Counted from the stretch's first letter, positions 26,174 through 35,068 are shown. The stretch: 48,458 nt of DNA from an uncultured Oscillatoriales cyanobacterium (GCA_903893625.1 CAITND010000112.1:1-48458), one strand, 5' to 3'. The notes: generated by a model not told the origin, from the letters alone. Made by a program: numbers and translations.

Positions 26174-28168
26174 TTATTTTTTTCCTACTAACCAATAGGT
26201 CGTCATTTCTCCTTTCCCTTTAATTGAAATTTTACCTCGTTTTTCAAAATTATATTGATCTTTAATTCGCTCATAAGTTGCTTCTGTGACTTGAATGCGT
26301 CCGGGTTCACCGGAAGATTCCATACGAGAAGCAATATTAACTGCATCTCCCCATAAATCATAAATAAACTTTTTAATTCCAATCACACCCGCCACCACAG
26401 AACCCGTATTAATGCCAATTCTAATTTGAAATTGAGATCCGATATTAAATCTTTCTAAAGGGGATTGAAAATGAGACATGGCTGCTTGCATTCCTAACGC
26501 CATATCGGCGATCGCTTCGGCATGATTGGGTTTGGGTAACGGTAAACCTCCGACGACCATATAAGCATCCCCAATGGTTTTAATTTTTTCTAATCCATTC
26601 TGTTCAGCTAAATTATCAAAAATGGAGAACATTTCATTCAGAACACCGACTAATTCTATGGGAGGAACTTTAGAAGAAAGCGGCGTAAATCCGACAATAT
26701 CAGCAAATAATATAGTAACTTCTTCAATGGCAGAAGCGATCGCTTTTTTATTATGTTTGAGTTGTTCAGCAATGGCTTCGGGTAAAATATTTAATAATAA
26801 TTGTTCTGAACGCTCTTTTTCTAACCTTAAATCCGCCGTGCGTTCTTCCACCCGTTTTTCGAGTTCGGCATTGGTTTTTTCTAACTCATTAAAAGAGGCT
26901 TTTAACTGTTGCGTCATTGTATTAAAAGATTTAGCTAAAATCCCTAATTCTTGAATTGATTCTACGGGAATGGTTTGATCTAATTCTCCACTGGCGATCG
27001 CTTGACTGGCTTGACTGAGGCGTAAAATCGGGGTACTAATCCAACGGGCTGTATAAATTCCACATAATGTTGCTACAAATAACGCCACTAAACATAATAA
27101 AATGGTAGTCTGAGTATTAGCATGAATTTCTGCCATAAAATCAGATTCAGGAACCACAACTATAATTAACCAATTAATTCCCCGTTGATCAGACAAAGGA
27201 GTTACTTGTAAATATTGTTGTTTACCATTCATCTCAAAGGTGAGTTGAGTTGACTGTTGAATCTGATCTAAATTGCCAAAATGTTCCACTAAATAACGAG
27301 AGGTGGCTTGAGTTAAAGGATCACTACTTTCAACACCTTTGATGCGTTCCGTTTCTTTCTCTTTCTTATGCACAATAAACGTTTCTTCTAAGGTGGATGT
27401 AGCGACTAAATAGCCGTTTTTTTCCATGACAAAAGTTTGTCCGGTTTTGCCAATTTTTAAACCATTGAGAAATTGACTAATCCGTTCTAAGGTTAAATCG
27501 GTACTCGCCACCCCTAATAGCTGTTTTTTTTGATTGTAAATGGGTTGGTTGGCAGAAATCACAAGGACTCTGGAACCAAAATAAGCATAAATTTCACTCC
27601 AAACGGGTTTTCCGGCTTTCACCCCCGCTTTATACCAAGGACGAACTCTAGGATTGTAATTCTCTCGAACACTCAATAATTGACTGCGATCGCCTTGATT
27701 ATTCGTTAACCATTTTTGAAATTTTCCTGATGTTCTTTGATCAATAATATCAAATTCGATGGTGCCATCATCGTTGCGATTTGCCCCAATATAATAGCCA
27801 TTTTGCAATCCAACACCAATATAACTCGCGGTTTGAAATTGTTGTAACTGATTCCAGAGATACCGTTCCATCTGGGAAGTATTATTCAGATTAATTAATC
27901 CCATTTTTAAGGTATCAACATTAATTTGATTAACAATATGGGGAGTTTCTAAATAGGTGTGAAGTTCCTGTTGAATGCGGTTACTTAATTCAATTCTTAA
28001 TTGGGTTGCTAAATCATTAACAGCGATGGAACCATTGCGAAACGATAACCATCCAGTTAATCCGACTGATGCAAAAATTTGGAGTAGAAAAGGAACGACA
28101 AAAACAACCCGCAGGGATAGTTTAGGTGCGTTTTGATTTGATCCAAATAGACGAGATAGAGATGCCAT
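26174..28168 (-). CDS. Class III adenylate cyclase with extracytoplasmic Cache sensor and HAMP
   Basis: 664 residues from ATG 28168 (MASLSRLFG). A membrane helix (about 20-42), a periplasmic Cache-type sensor (about 50-345), a second helix (about 350-372), a HAMP domain (about 373-425), a coiled coil and the cyclase catalytic domain (about 483-664). Catalytic features: metal-binding Asp490 (FADIVGF) and Asp534 (TIGDAYM), the purine-specifying Lys in EKIKTIGD and Asp604 (YDLWGD), and Asn/Arg in VNIASRM. Lys plus Asp indicates ATP rather than GTP. A longer reading, to 28225, would start in transposon DNA and is rejected; GGGAG just upstream of 28168 is the ribosome-binding site. Confidence 0.9.
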   Translation of the reverse strand: MASLSRLFGSNQNAPKLSLRVVFVVPFLLQIFASVGLTGWLSFRNGSIAVNDLATQLRIELSNRIQQELHTYLETPHIVNQINVDTLKMGLINLNNTSQMERYLWNQLQQFQTASYIGVGLQNGYYIGANRNDDGTIEFDIIDQRTSGKFQKWLTNNQGDRSQLLSVRENYNPRVRPWYKAGVKAGKPVWSEIYAYFGSRVLVISANQPIYNQKKQLLGVASTDLTLERISQFLNGLKIGKTGQTFVMEKNGYLVATSTLEETFIVHKKEKETERIKGVESSDPLTQATSRYLVEHFGNLDQIQQSTQLTFEMNGKQQYLQVTPLSDQRGINWLIIVVVPESDFMAEIHANTQTTILLCLVALFVATLCGIYTARWISTPILRLSQASQAIASGELDQTIPVESIQELGILAKSFNTMTQQLKASFNELEKTNAELEKRVEERTADLRLEKERSEQLLLNILPEAIAEQLKHNKKAIASAIEEVTILFADIVGFTPLSSKVPPIELVGVLNEMFSIFDNLAEQNGLEKIKTIGDAYMVVGGLPLPKPNHAEAIADMALGMQAAMSHFQSPLERFNIGSQFQIRIGINTGSVVAGVIGIKKFIYDLWGDAVNIASRMESSGEPGRIQVTEATYERIKDQYNFEKRGKISIKGKGEMTTYWLVGKK

Positions 28169-28187
28169 TGTGATACTCCCTGGTTCC

Positions 28188-28330
28188 TTGACATCCGCCC
28201 TGCCACGAACGGACGGGGATTCCATCTATTTCAGCAGATCAAAAATTGACAACTGCCGAAATTCTGGTGGGTTGACGCTTCTTCGAGATGCGCTTTCCTT
28301 AGAAAGTCTGACCTTCTCTCCACGTCCGTT
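28188..28330 (-). ncRNA. Putative omega RNA / right end of the tnpB transposon
   Basis: In IS200/IS605-type elements the tnpB 3' end and right end encode the guide RNA scaffold, and the guide is the adjacent flank. Here the right end after the tnpB stop has CCGTCC...GGGCGG pairing and ends near TGTCAA (28188). The flank read as guide would begin GGAACCAGGGAGTATC, running into the cyclase ribosome-binding site. The 5' limit is a guess from known omega RNAs. Confidence 0.35.
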
Positions 28331-29473
28331 TAGAGTCTCCGAAAGTCCTCCGGCGACACTTCGACTTAGCTCAGTGCAAGCTAAAATATTTACTGCGGCG
28401 TTAATATCTCGATCATGAGAAATCCCACAGTTTAAACAAATCCACTCTCTAACATTTAGCTCTTTTTTGCCACCTTTAAAACCACAGTAAGAGCAAGTTT
28501 GAGAAGTTGGAGTCCATCTATCAATCACTCGAAAATCACGTCCGTACATGACTGACTTAGCTTCTAACATAGTTCTAAAACTACGCCAACCTAAATCAGA
28601 AATAGCGCGAGACAACTTTCGGTTCTTAATCATCCCTGAAACATTCAAGTCTTCCAAGACTATTGTTTGGTTTTCACGAATAATCTTAGTTGACAGTTTG
28701 TGAAGAAAATCATTTCTGGTATCAGAAATCTTAGCGTGAAGTTGGGCTAATTTCTTTCTAGCAACTTCCCTTCTTTTACCACCTTTTTGTTTTCTCGACA
28801 AGTTACGTTGCAATCTCCTTAAACGCTTTAATTGTTTCTTTAAAGGTTTGGGAGATTTAACTTTTTCACCATTGCTTAATGTAGCAAAATCAGTTATCCC
28901 TAAGTCAATTCCAACACTTTGTCCGTTTTTTGGTAATTGTTGAGGATTAAATTCAACTACAAAGCTAACAAAATATCGATCAGCACTATCTTTAATCAGG
29001 GTAGCACTGGAAGGAACGGCAGGTAATTCTCTACTCCAAATTACTTTGATATCACCTATTTTAGCTAGGTAAATGTAATTAGAATTAGGATAGATTTTAA
29101 AACCATTATCGGTGAATTTAGCAGACTGTTTAGACTTACGTTTCTTAAATCTAGGCGGTTTGACTTTCTTGCCTTTTCTTTGCCCTTTACAGGATTTGAA
29201 AAAGTTTGAATATGCTTGCTCTAAATCTCTTAAAGATTGCTGCAAGGGAATAGAGGAAACCTCTGTCAACCATTGCTTTTCCTCTGTTTTCTTGAGTTCT
29301 GTAAGTCTTTTAGAGAGTTCGCTGCTAGAAGGCTTTTTGTTTCCGTTTTGATATTCTTGGTTGCAATGAGCTAAGGCATCGTTAAAAACCACGCGACAAC
29401 ACCCAAACAATTGAGACATTAGCGTCTTTTGTTGGTTTGTGGGGTAGATTCTGTAACGATACCTTAGTTTCAT
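28226..29473 (-). CDS. tnpB: TnpB RNA-guided nuclease of an IS200/IS605-family element
   Basis: 415 residues. N-terminal helix-turn-helix (MKLRYRYRIYPTNQQ), then the OrfB core with the RuvC triad intact: Asp190 (VGIDLGITDFA), Glu274 (IVLEDLNV) and Asp356 (SHDRDINAA). A zinc ribbon is formed by Cys327, Cys330, Cys346 and Cys349. Full length with no frameshift, so nuclease activity is plausible. TnpB proteins cut DNA matching the guide of the RNA made from their 3' end, and so favour retention of the element. The gene ends 38 bases before the presumed right end. Confidence 0.92.
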   Translation of the reverse strand: MKLRYRYRIYPTNQQKTLMSQLFGCCRVVFNDALAHCNQEYQNGNKKPSSSELSKRLTELKKTEEKQWLTEVSSIPLQQSLRDLEQAYSNFFKSCKGQRKGKKVKPPRFKKRKSKQSAKFTDNGFKIYPNSNYIYLAKIGDIKVIWSRELPAVPSSATLIKDSADRYFVSFVVEFNPQQLPKNGQSVGIDLGITDFATLSNGEKVKSPKPLKKQLKRLRRLQRNLSRKQKGGKRREVARKKLAQLHAKISDTRNDFLHKLSTKIIRENQTIVLEDLNVSGMIKNRKLSRAISDLGWRSFRTMLEAKSVMYGRDFRVIDRWTPTSQTCSYCGFKGGKKELNVREWICLNCGISHDRDINAAVNILACTELSRSVAGGLSETLNGRGEKVRLSKESASRRSVNPPEFRQLSIFDLLK

Positions 29474-29707
29474 TGTTTTTTGTTCACCTTCTTACGAAAA
29501 ATGATACCACAATCAGGCGTTAATAGACAACTTAATAAAAGCCGTCGTAGAACGACGGGGTTTTAAACCCAAATCTTCGATAATCTGGATTCGCACCTAA
29601 TCCCTGTATTAACAGGAATAAGTTCTCTATCGAAAGGCAGAATTTATTGATCCGTGATCAAAAAGTTGTTGACTTTATCTTAACGAATAATTTTCAGGTT
29701 GAGTTAA

Positions 29708-30385
29708 TTATTGAACTTGGGGGGTTAATTTTTCGCCCACTTTGGGTTCTGTTCCTTTGAGAATCCGCTCAATATTACTGCGGTGTCGCCAGATGACATA
29801 AATTCCGCCTGCGATCGCAAAAATTTGATAAGGTAAGGGTTCTCCTGTCATAATCATTAAAACCGCAATTCCAATTGCTCCGGCTATCGAACTTAAAGAA
29901 ACAATCCGAGAAATGGCTAAAACTAGAGCAAAAATTCCTAACGTGGCTAAGGCTAATTTCCAATCTAATGCAAATAAAATCCCCAGACTAGAAGCAACGG
30001 ATTTCCCCCCTTTCCAACCGATCCAAATCGATTTTGTATGACCAATAATAACAATTAATCCCGCCAAAATCGCTATCCAATATTGCAAGATCTCAGGATG
30101 TTGAATTCCGGCTGTTGCAGCGAGTTCAGAGGTTAAGGAGAGAGAATAGACCCAAAAAACCAGAACAACTGCTAATGTTCCTTTTAAAATATCAATTAGT
30201 AAAACCAGCAATGCTGGGAATTTGCCCAAGGTTCTGAGGATATTCGTGGCACCTGTAGAACCGGAACCCTCGGCAAGAATATCAATCCCATAAAACCAAC
30301 GTCCAATAGCATATCCCGTTGGAATAGAACCGAGGAAATAAGCTATTACTAATAATCCTGTATTAATTAATAACCATTCAATCAT
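29708..30385 (-). CDS. plsY: Glycerol-3-phosphate acyltransferase PlsY
   Basis: 225 residues with five to seven hydrophobic helices. It transfers acyl groups from acyl-phosphate to glycerol-3-phosphate, the first step of membrane lipid synthesis. The three family motifs are present: GSIPTGYAIGRW with GSGSTGATN (motif 1), GHTKSIWIGWKGGKSVASSLG (motif 2) and WRHRSNIERILKGTE (motif 3). Starts at ATG 30385; 76 bases separate it from the DUF3086 gene upstream, occupied by a heptamer repeat. Confidence 0.93.
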   Translation of the reverse strand: MIEWLLINTGLLVIAYFLGSIPTGYAIGRWFYGIDILAEGSGSTGATNILRTLGKFPALLVLLIDILKGTLAVVLVFWVYSLSLTSELAATAGIQHPEILQYWIAILAGLIVIIGHTKSIWIGWKGGKSVASSLGILFALDWKLALATLGIFALVLAISRIVSLSSIAGAIGIAVLMIMTGEPLPYQIFAIAGGIYVIWRHRSNIERILKGTEPKVGEKLTPQVQ

Positions 30386-30423
30386 GTTTAAAGACCATTA
30401 TTTAATGTTAATAAAATCGGTTA

Positions 30424-30452
30424 ACAGTCAACCGTCAACCGTCAACCGTCAA
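30424..30452. repeat. Heptamer tandem repeat (CAACCGT)
   Basis: Four tandem copies of the CAACCGT unit between plsY and the DUF3086 gene, the same as at 11848-11882. Confidence 0.8.
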
Positions 30453-30461
30453 CACCCCGTT

Positions 30462-31742
30462 TTAAAACCGTTCAATCGGTTGTTGTTGTTGGGTTTGGGG
30501 ATCGGGAGCAAAGGCTAACCACAGGGGAAATTGTAGTAAAGATAGACTAATTTTGTCTTCCATATCATCAATAATAATGAACGGTAATCGTCCCTCTTTG
30601 ACCAGACGTTCAGCTTTTTGAGATAAGACTTCCGCCTCTTCAAATAACACAATCCCCTGTTCTGGGCCAAAATCCCGGCGATCAATCCCTAAACAATCTT
30701 GTAGTCCCCGTCGCCATTCTCCCAAACGTTCAGGAGTATTGGCTAAAACCAAGGTTCTTAAACGGTTTCCATAGAGATTTCTGAGAACGGAAACAGTAGC
30801 AGAAGCAATCAAAATATTTTGTAAGCGACTCCCCATTGTCCGTAACGCACCCCGTCCTCCTTGGGTAAAGAACCAGTTGGAAACCCGTTTAGCGTGGATG
30901 GGTTCAAAGGTACGGCGCAATTGCCAAGGAGCGCCATAATAATCGGGAGAACTGCGGTATTGATCGAGGAGTTGGCGAATTCTCTTGGTTTGTTCCTGAA
31001 ATCCCTGTTCTGAAAATTGTGGGATCGGGGCGGTTTGGGAGTTGTCCCCACTGTCTCCCCTGTCTCCCCTGTCTCCCCTGTCTCCTCTAACGGGTTGGGG
31101 GGGTGGAGAAACCTCTCCTATCGGTGTTGGGGGAGGGGTTTCGGGTAAAAGTTCCAATTGTTCAGTCGTGGCGACTAAATCTTGTAAACTCCCGACTAAA
31201 TAATCTTTAAATCCTTGCACCCGGATGGCCAGTTCTTGGGAGACTCCGGCGAAGGAGGTTCGCATTTCTTTTTGAATGCGATCGCGGCGACGTTCCAGTT
31301 TTTCGACTTCAATTTGTAAGGTTTGCTTCCGTTGTTCTAACTGATCTAACGCCGACGAGATTAATTTCCCCATCGACTGAGTTAAGGCCAATTGTTCTTG
31401 CTGAATTTTGGCGTTAGTCGCCTGCAATTGAGCAATTTTTTGTTGCAGTTCTTGTTCTTGACGCTGTAACGCGCTCACCCGTTGACCTAACTGAGTGGTT
31501 ACTTCTTCTATAGGTTCGGATACCATGCGTTCAGACAAGGTGGGTGTCGTTGAGGGCGTGGATACAGGTTCGGGAGTTTGCAATTCGTTAGACTCCCAAG
31601 GGTCAGCGATGGGTGAACGATTTATATTGCTAGGGTTCCCCCCAATTTCTGGCTCAGAGGGAACAGACGGTTCTGTGAAGGAAGAAGCATCGCCTTTTGG
31701 GGGGTCGTTTTGATCTCGGATTTGAGTTTCTTCTGAATTCAT
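30462..31742 (-). CDS. DUF3086 domain protein
   Basis: 426 residues. A disordered, Pro/Ser-rich N-terminus (1-75), a coiled coil (about 78-160; QRVSALQRQEQELQQKIAQLQ), an Arg-Gly-Asp tandem (about 220-236) and the DUF3086 region (about 250-420; YYGAPWQLRRTFEPIHAKRVSNWFF, RNLYGNRLRTLVLANTPERLGEWRRGLQDCLG). The family is characteristic of cyanobacteria and has no assigned role. Cytoplasmic by appearance. Probably cotranscribed with plsY downstream. Confidence 0.8.
   Translation of the reverse strand: MNSEETQIRDQNDPPKGDASSFTEPSVPSEPEIGGNPSNINRSPIADPWESNELQTPEPVSTPSTTPTLSERMVSEPIEEVTTQLGQRVSALQRQEQELQQKIAQLQATNAKIQQEQLALTQSMGKLISSALDQLEQRKQTLQIEVEKLERRRDRIQKEMRTSFAGVSQELAIRVQGFKDYLVGSLQDLVATTEQLELLPETPPPTPIGEVSPPPQPVRGDRGDRGDRGDSGDNSQTAPIPQFSEQGFQEQTKRIRQLLDQYRSSPDYYGAPWQLRRTFEPIHAKRVSNWFFTQGGRGALRTMGSRLQNILIASATVSVLRNLYGNRLRTLVLANTPERLGEWRRGLQDCLGIDRRDFGPEQGIVLFEEAEVLSQKAERLVKEGRLPFIIIDDMEDKISLSLLQFPLWLAFAPDPQTQQQQPIERF
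31037..31086. repeat. 9-bp tandem repeat encoding (Arg-Gly-Asp)n
   Basis: About five copies of a 9-base unit, AGGGGAGAC on the coding strand, give RGDRGDRGDRGDSGD in the DUF3086 protein. Because 9 is a multiple of three, changes in copy number keep the frame. The same GGGGAGACA-type motif is found as intergenic repeats in related genomes, so this may be a repeat captured in a gene. Confidence 0.8.
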
Positions 31743-32021
31743 GAAATTGAAAGTCCCGGTCTAAACACAAGGGGATGTGCTGAGTGAAAGTATAGCGTTA
31801 ACCTGTTCGGTTATTCGGGTGTTTAGACAGGTTTTTTACCCTCACCTGTTAGAGTGATTGTAGCATTACGGAAACCTTTGAGGTGATTCAATCACTCACC
31901 TGGAATCATTTGTCCCGAATCAATGGGACATCTTAATTGATAAAAAACGACTGATAGAATGGTGATGGGCAGAGCCCATCCTACGGTTAGATGGGATCAG
32001 ATTAACGTTTTAAAAAGGTTC
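31743..32021. other. Intergenic region with a small palindromic repeat
   Basis: 279 bases upstream of the DUF3086 gene. It contains GATGGGCAGAGCCCATCCTAC (near 31965-31985), a dispersed palindrome. No gene or clear promoter is seen. Confidence 0.5.
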
Positions 32022-32581
32022 CTAAACGACTGCTAATATTGCGGTAACTAAATTGAAATCTTGGGCTTGAAATCCTAAAAAATCTGCATTTCCATAAATT
32101 TGAGCAAATAATGCCCCTCCCAAGGCTACTAAACCATTACTAATTGCCATTCCCAATAAAATTATCGGAATCACAACCCATTGAGGCATTGAGTTAAACA
32201 GAGGTTGTAACGGGGTTAAAATGGTGGGTTGTCCTAATAAAGCCAGATTCATTCGGTTTTCCCATAATTCTTAAATTAATTGAATAGAGGGAAATCATCG
32301 TTAAAATACTGGCTAATAAATGCAGAATTTTTAGCTGAACATTTAACCAAGCGGTGACTAACCCCGCTAACGCACCCGCTAGACAGGCGATGAAGGTTGC
32401 GATCGCCGGATTTACCCCCTGAAGGATTAAAGTGGCCGCCACCGCACCCCCCCAAGGGAAAACTGCCATCAACGGTTAAATCGGGAAATTCTAAGACTCG
32501 AAAGGACAAATACACCCCTAAACCAATTAAGGCATAGAGTAATCCCGTTTCGATCGCCCCAAATAATGCCACAATACTCAT
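32022..32581 (-). pseudogene. ABC transporter permease (TrpX/YufP-like, COG4120 type) pseudogene
   Basis: Three frames make one protein. Frame 1 (32581 down to about 32450) gives MSIVALFGAIETGLLYALIGLGVYLSFRVLEFPDLTVDGSFPLGG. Frame 2 continues GAVAATLILQGVNPAIATFIACLAGALAG to LRIMGKPN. Frame 3 continues NLALLGQPTILTPLQPLFNS to a stop at 32022. The breaks are a run of seven G (32447-32453 on the complement; six would restore the frame) and a duplicated GAAT near 32250. The last third of a normal protein of about 290 residues is missing. It belonged to a branched uptake system whose other genes are absent here. Confidence 0.85.
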
Positions 32582-32587
32582 AGTTTG

Positions 32588-32699
32588 TTAACTGTTGACT
32601 GTTGACTGTTGACTGTTGCCTATTCCCCATTGCAAGACTGCCTATTGCCCATTCCCTATTAACTGATAACTGATTACTGATTACTGATTACTGATTACT
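32588..32699. repeat. Heptamer repeats filling the ccmP leader
   Basis: Tandem TTGACTG (32588-32616), then CCTATT/CCCATT-type repeats (about 32618-32660), then about five tandem CTGATTA units (32662-32700). They cover almost the whole space between the permease pseudogene and ccmP and end 4 bases before the ccmP ATG. Confidence 0.85.
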
Positions 32700-32703
32700 G
32701 AAA

Positions 32704-33345
32704 ATGGGTATAGAATTACGCAGCTACGTTTATTTAGATAACCTTCAAAGGCAACACGCAGCCTATATTGGCACGGTATCACTGGGGTTTTTACCCTTAC
32801 CTGGGGATTCTTCCCTGTGGATTGAAGTATCACCTGGAATTGAAATTAACCGGATTACGGATGTGGCCTTGAAAGCAACCTCTGTGCGTCCGGGGGTGTT
32901 GTTTATTGAACGACTTTATGGCCTTTTGGAAATACATTCTAGCCGTCAAGGGGATACGATGACCGCCGGACGTGCAATTTTGGACTTTTTAGGATTACGG
33001 GAAAGCGATCGCCTCAAACCTCAAATTATGACCAGTCAAATTATTCGTAACCTTGACCCCCATCAAGCTCAACTCATTAATCGTAACCGTCGAGGTCAGT
33101 TAATTTTAGGGGGTCAAAGTTTATATATTTTGGAAGTTCAACCCGCCGCTTATGCGGCTTTAGCAGCTAATGAAGCAGAAAAAGCCTCGTTAATTAATAT
33201 TCTACAAGTGACGGCTGTAGGAAGTTTTGGACGGTTGTATTTAGGGGGAGAAGAACGGGATATTATGGCTGGATCAAAAGCCGCTTTAGAAGCCATTGAA
33301 AATGTATCGGGACGAGCTTATGGAGGTAGTTTTAATCCCGAATAA
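32704..33345 (+). CDS. ccmP: Carboxysome shell protein CcmP (tandem BMC domain)
   Basis: 213 residues, the size of known CcmP. Two bacterial microcompartment domains in tandem (about 5-100 and 105-205): the first with [28 protein letters not shown], the second with [33 protein letters not shown] and [24 protein letters not shown]. CcmP trimers stack face to face in the beta-carboxysome shell and are thought to gate metabolites such as 3-phosphoglycerate and ribulose bisphosphate. It is encoded away from the main ccm cluster, as usual. No Shine-Dalgarno sequence: the leader is made of CTGATTA repeats. Confidence 0.93.
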   Translation: MGIELRSYVYLDNLQRQHAAYIGTVSLGFLPLPGDSSLWIEVSPGIEINRITDVALKATSVRPGVLFIERLYGLLEIHSSRQGDTMTAGRAILDFLGLRESDRLKPQIMTSQIIRNLDPHQAQLINRNRRGQLILGGQSLYILEVQPAAYAALAANEAEKASLINILQVTAVGSFGRLYLGGEERDIMAGSKAALEAIENVSGRAYGGSFNPE

Positions 33346-33359
33346 ACAGGATAAAAAAT

Positions 33360-34178
33360 ATGGCAAATCCAGAACATTTAGCTTTATTACAGTGGGGAAC
33401 TCAACGCTGGCAGGTTTGGCGGTTAAATCATCCTGAGATTGAGCCGGATTTATCCGAGGCTAATTTAAAGGGAATGAATTTGCCGGGAATCGATCTTAAA
33501 TTTGCTCAATTAAGAGGATCAGATTTAGATAAAATTCAACTAATTGAAGCTAATTTATTTCGAGCAGATTTACAGGGAACCCATCTCAATAACGCGAATT
33601 TATTGGGAGCAAATTTAAGTGAAGTAAACTTGATAGGGTCTGATTTAAGCGGAATTAATTTACAAGATGCGGATTTAAGTCAAAGCAATTTAATTGCAAC
33701 GGATTTAAGCTCGGCAAACCTAACAAAATCTGATTTAAGTTTAGCTCAATTGCGACGAGCAAACCTCAGCGAAGCGGTATTATTTCAAGCAAATTTAAGT
33801 CAAGCCAATCTAAATACAGCTATATTAAATAGTGCAGAATTGATTGAAACCTTCCTCTATCGCACAGAATTAAATAATGCCAAACTGATTAATGTGCATT
33901 TTAATGGGTCTTATTTATATGGAGCGAATTTGAGTGAAGCCGATTTAACTCAAGGAGATTTAAGATTTGCTAATCTTAATAAAGCTAATCTTTATCAAGC
34001 CGATTTAACGGGGGCCAATTTAAGAGGGACAACCTTAATTCAAGCAAATTTACAAAACGCTAATTTATCCTATGCCAATTTAAGAGGAACAAACCTGAGT
34101 AAAGCCAATTTACGAGGAGCAAATTTAACCGGGGTTGATTTACAATTTGCTAATCTTAAAGGTGCTATTCTTTCCTAA
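33360..34178 (+). CDS. Pentapeptide-repeat protein
   Basis: 272 residues. After a 35-residue head (HLALLQWGTQRWQVWRLNHP), almost all of the chain consists of A(D/N)LXX repeats (LSEANLKGMNL, GANLSEVNLIGSDLSGINL, ANLRGTNLSKANLRGANL), predicted to form a right-handed quadrilateral beta-helix. No signal peptide. It begins 14 bases after ccmP and is probably cotranscribed with it; no functional tie to the carboxysome is known. Role unknown. Confidence 0.85.
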   Translation: MANPEHLALLQWGTQRWQVWRLNHPEIEPDLSEANLKGMNLPGIDLKFAQLRGSDLDKIQLIEANLFRADLQGTHLNNANLLGANLSEVNLIGSDLSGINLQDADLSQSNLIATDLSSANLTKSDLSLAQLRRANLSEAVLFQANLSQANLNTAILNSAELIETFLYRTELNNAKLINVHFNGSYLYGANLSEADLTQGDLRFANLNKANLYQADLTGANLRGTTLIQANLQNANLSYANLRGTNLSKANLRGANLTGVDLQFANLKGAILS

Positions 34179-34189
34179 TATAGATATAA

Positions 34190-34300
34190 TATTTTATCGT
34201 AGGGGTTTGGTCTCCAAGCCCTCTTTCTTCCAATTGCATATCACGGATTTAAGAGGATTTCACGGATTTCACGGATTTTAATCTGTGTTAATCTGGGTAA
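34190..34300. repeat. Short repeats (CACGGATTT and CTCCAAGCCC)
   Basis: A fragment resembling the MITE core (GTAGGGGTTTGGTCTCCAAG, 34200-34219) is followed by several CACGGATTT units. An inverted copy, AAATCCGTG (34310-34318), reaches into the 3' end of the glycosyltransferase gene. It lies between convergent genes and could terminate both. Confidence 0.5.
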
Positions 34301-35068
34301 TCATCTTAAATCCGTGATCCCTGTTCCCTTTAATAACACTTTAATCGCAAACTCCGGTAACGCTAACATCCGCCGCCAGCGCCAAGGTTCTTGATATAAT
34401 CGATATAACCATTCTAAATGATATTTACAAAAAAATTCCGGTGCCCGTTGTTTAATTCCTGACCAAATATCAAAACTTCCCCCCACACCTATCCAAATCG
34501 AATTCGGGCAAAGATGACGACTTTCTCTAATCCAATATTCCTGACGAGGAACTCCTAAACCCACTAATATTAATCGCGGTTGTAAGTCTTTTAAAGTTAT
34601 TTTTAAATCTTCTTCTTCTGAAGCAGACAAATAACCATGATAACTCGAAATACCTAGACCCGGAAACTTTTGTTGAATATTATCAGCCGCCTGTTGAGCA
34701 ATTCCCGGTTTTCCGCCATAGAAAAAGACAACTTCAGAATTGTCTAATTTACCAATATTTTCTATCAAGGTTTCTGCTAATTCAATTCCCGGACAGCGCT
34801 TGATTTTTTTACCCTTATATTGTAAATAAAGCACCACACCCGCACCATCGGGAATTACTAACTCGGCTGAATGAATAATTTCTGCTAATTCCGTATTTTT
34901 TTCCGCCTGTATCGCCATTTCTGCATTCAGGGTAATCACATGAGTTCCTAACCCCTGTTGCCAACGTTTTAATAACCAATTAGTATAATTATTAGTTAGA
35001 TGAACAGGTAAACCCAAAACCGGAAAACGATTAAGACTAGAATCATAAGGCAAAATGGTTTGACTCAT
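34301..35068 (-). CDS. WecB/TagA/CpsF family glycosyltransferase
   Basis: 255 residues, GT26 family. N-terminal region VHLTNNYTNWLLKRWQQGLGTHVITLNAEM; the conserved IPDGAGVVLYLQYKGKKIKRCPGIEL; then FFYGGKPGIAQQAADNI, LILVGLGVPRQEYWI and WIGVGGSFDIWSG. These enzymes transfer N-acetylmannosaminuronic acid or GlcNAc-type sugars to lipid-linked intermediates in surface polysaccharide synthesis; the actual sugar is unknown. No neighbouring polysaccharide genes, and the gene is monocistronic. Confidence 0.88.
   Translation of the reverse strand: MSQTILPYDSSLNRFPVLGLPVHLTNNYTNWLLKRWQQGLGTHVITLNAEMAIQAEKNTELAEIIHSAELVIPDGAGVVLYLQYKGKKIKRCPGIELAETLIENIGKLDNSEVVFFYGGKPGIAQQAADNIQQKFPGLGISSYHGYLSASEEEDLKITLKDLQPRLILVGLGVPRQEYWIRESRHLCPNSIWIGVGGSFDIWSGIKQRAPEFFCKYHLEWLYRLYQEPWRWRRMLALPEFAIKVLLKGTGITDLR

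Larger units (their letters stand above)
28188..29567 (-). mobile_element. Solo tnpB (IS1341-type, IS200/IS605 superfamily) element
   Basis: The right end near 28188 has an imperfect hairpin (CCCCGTCC with GGGCGG). The left end has a hairpin CCGTCGT / ACGACGG (29543-29558) next to TTTAA (29563-29567 on the complement), a possible transposon-adjacent motif. No tnpA lies inside, so movement would need a TnpA in trans. Boundaries are approximate. It is inserted between plsY and the adenylate cyclase gene, about 20 bases before the cyclase start codon. Confidence 0.8.

Noticed and set aside
28169-28225. N-terminal extension of the adenylate cyclase (19 residues)
   Set aside because: The extension is translated transposon right-end sequence; the ATG at 28168 has a ribosome-binding site and gives a normal protein.
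32588-32700. Possible CRISPR-like array
   Set aside because: Units are 7 bases in direct tandem with no spacers; the same applies to the heptamers at 11848, 19313 and 30424.
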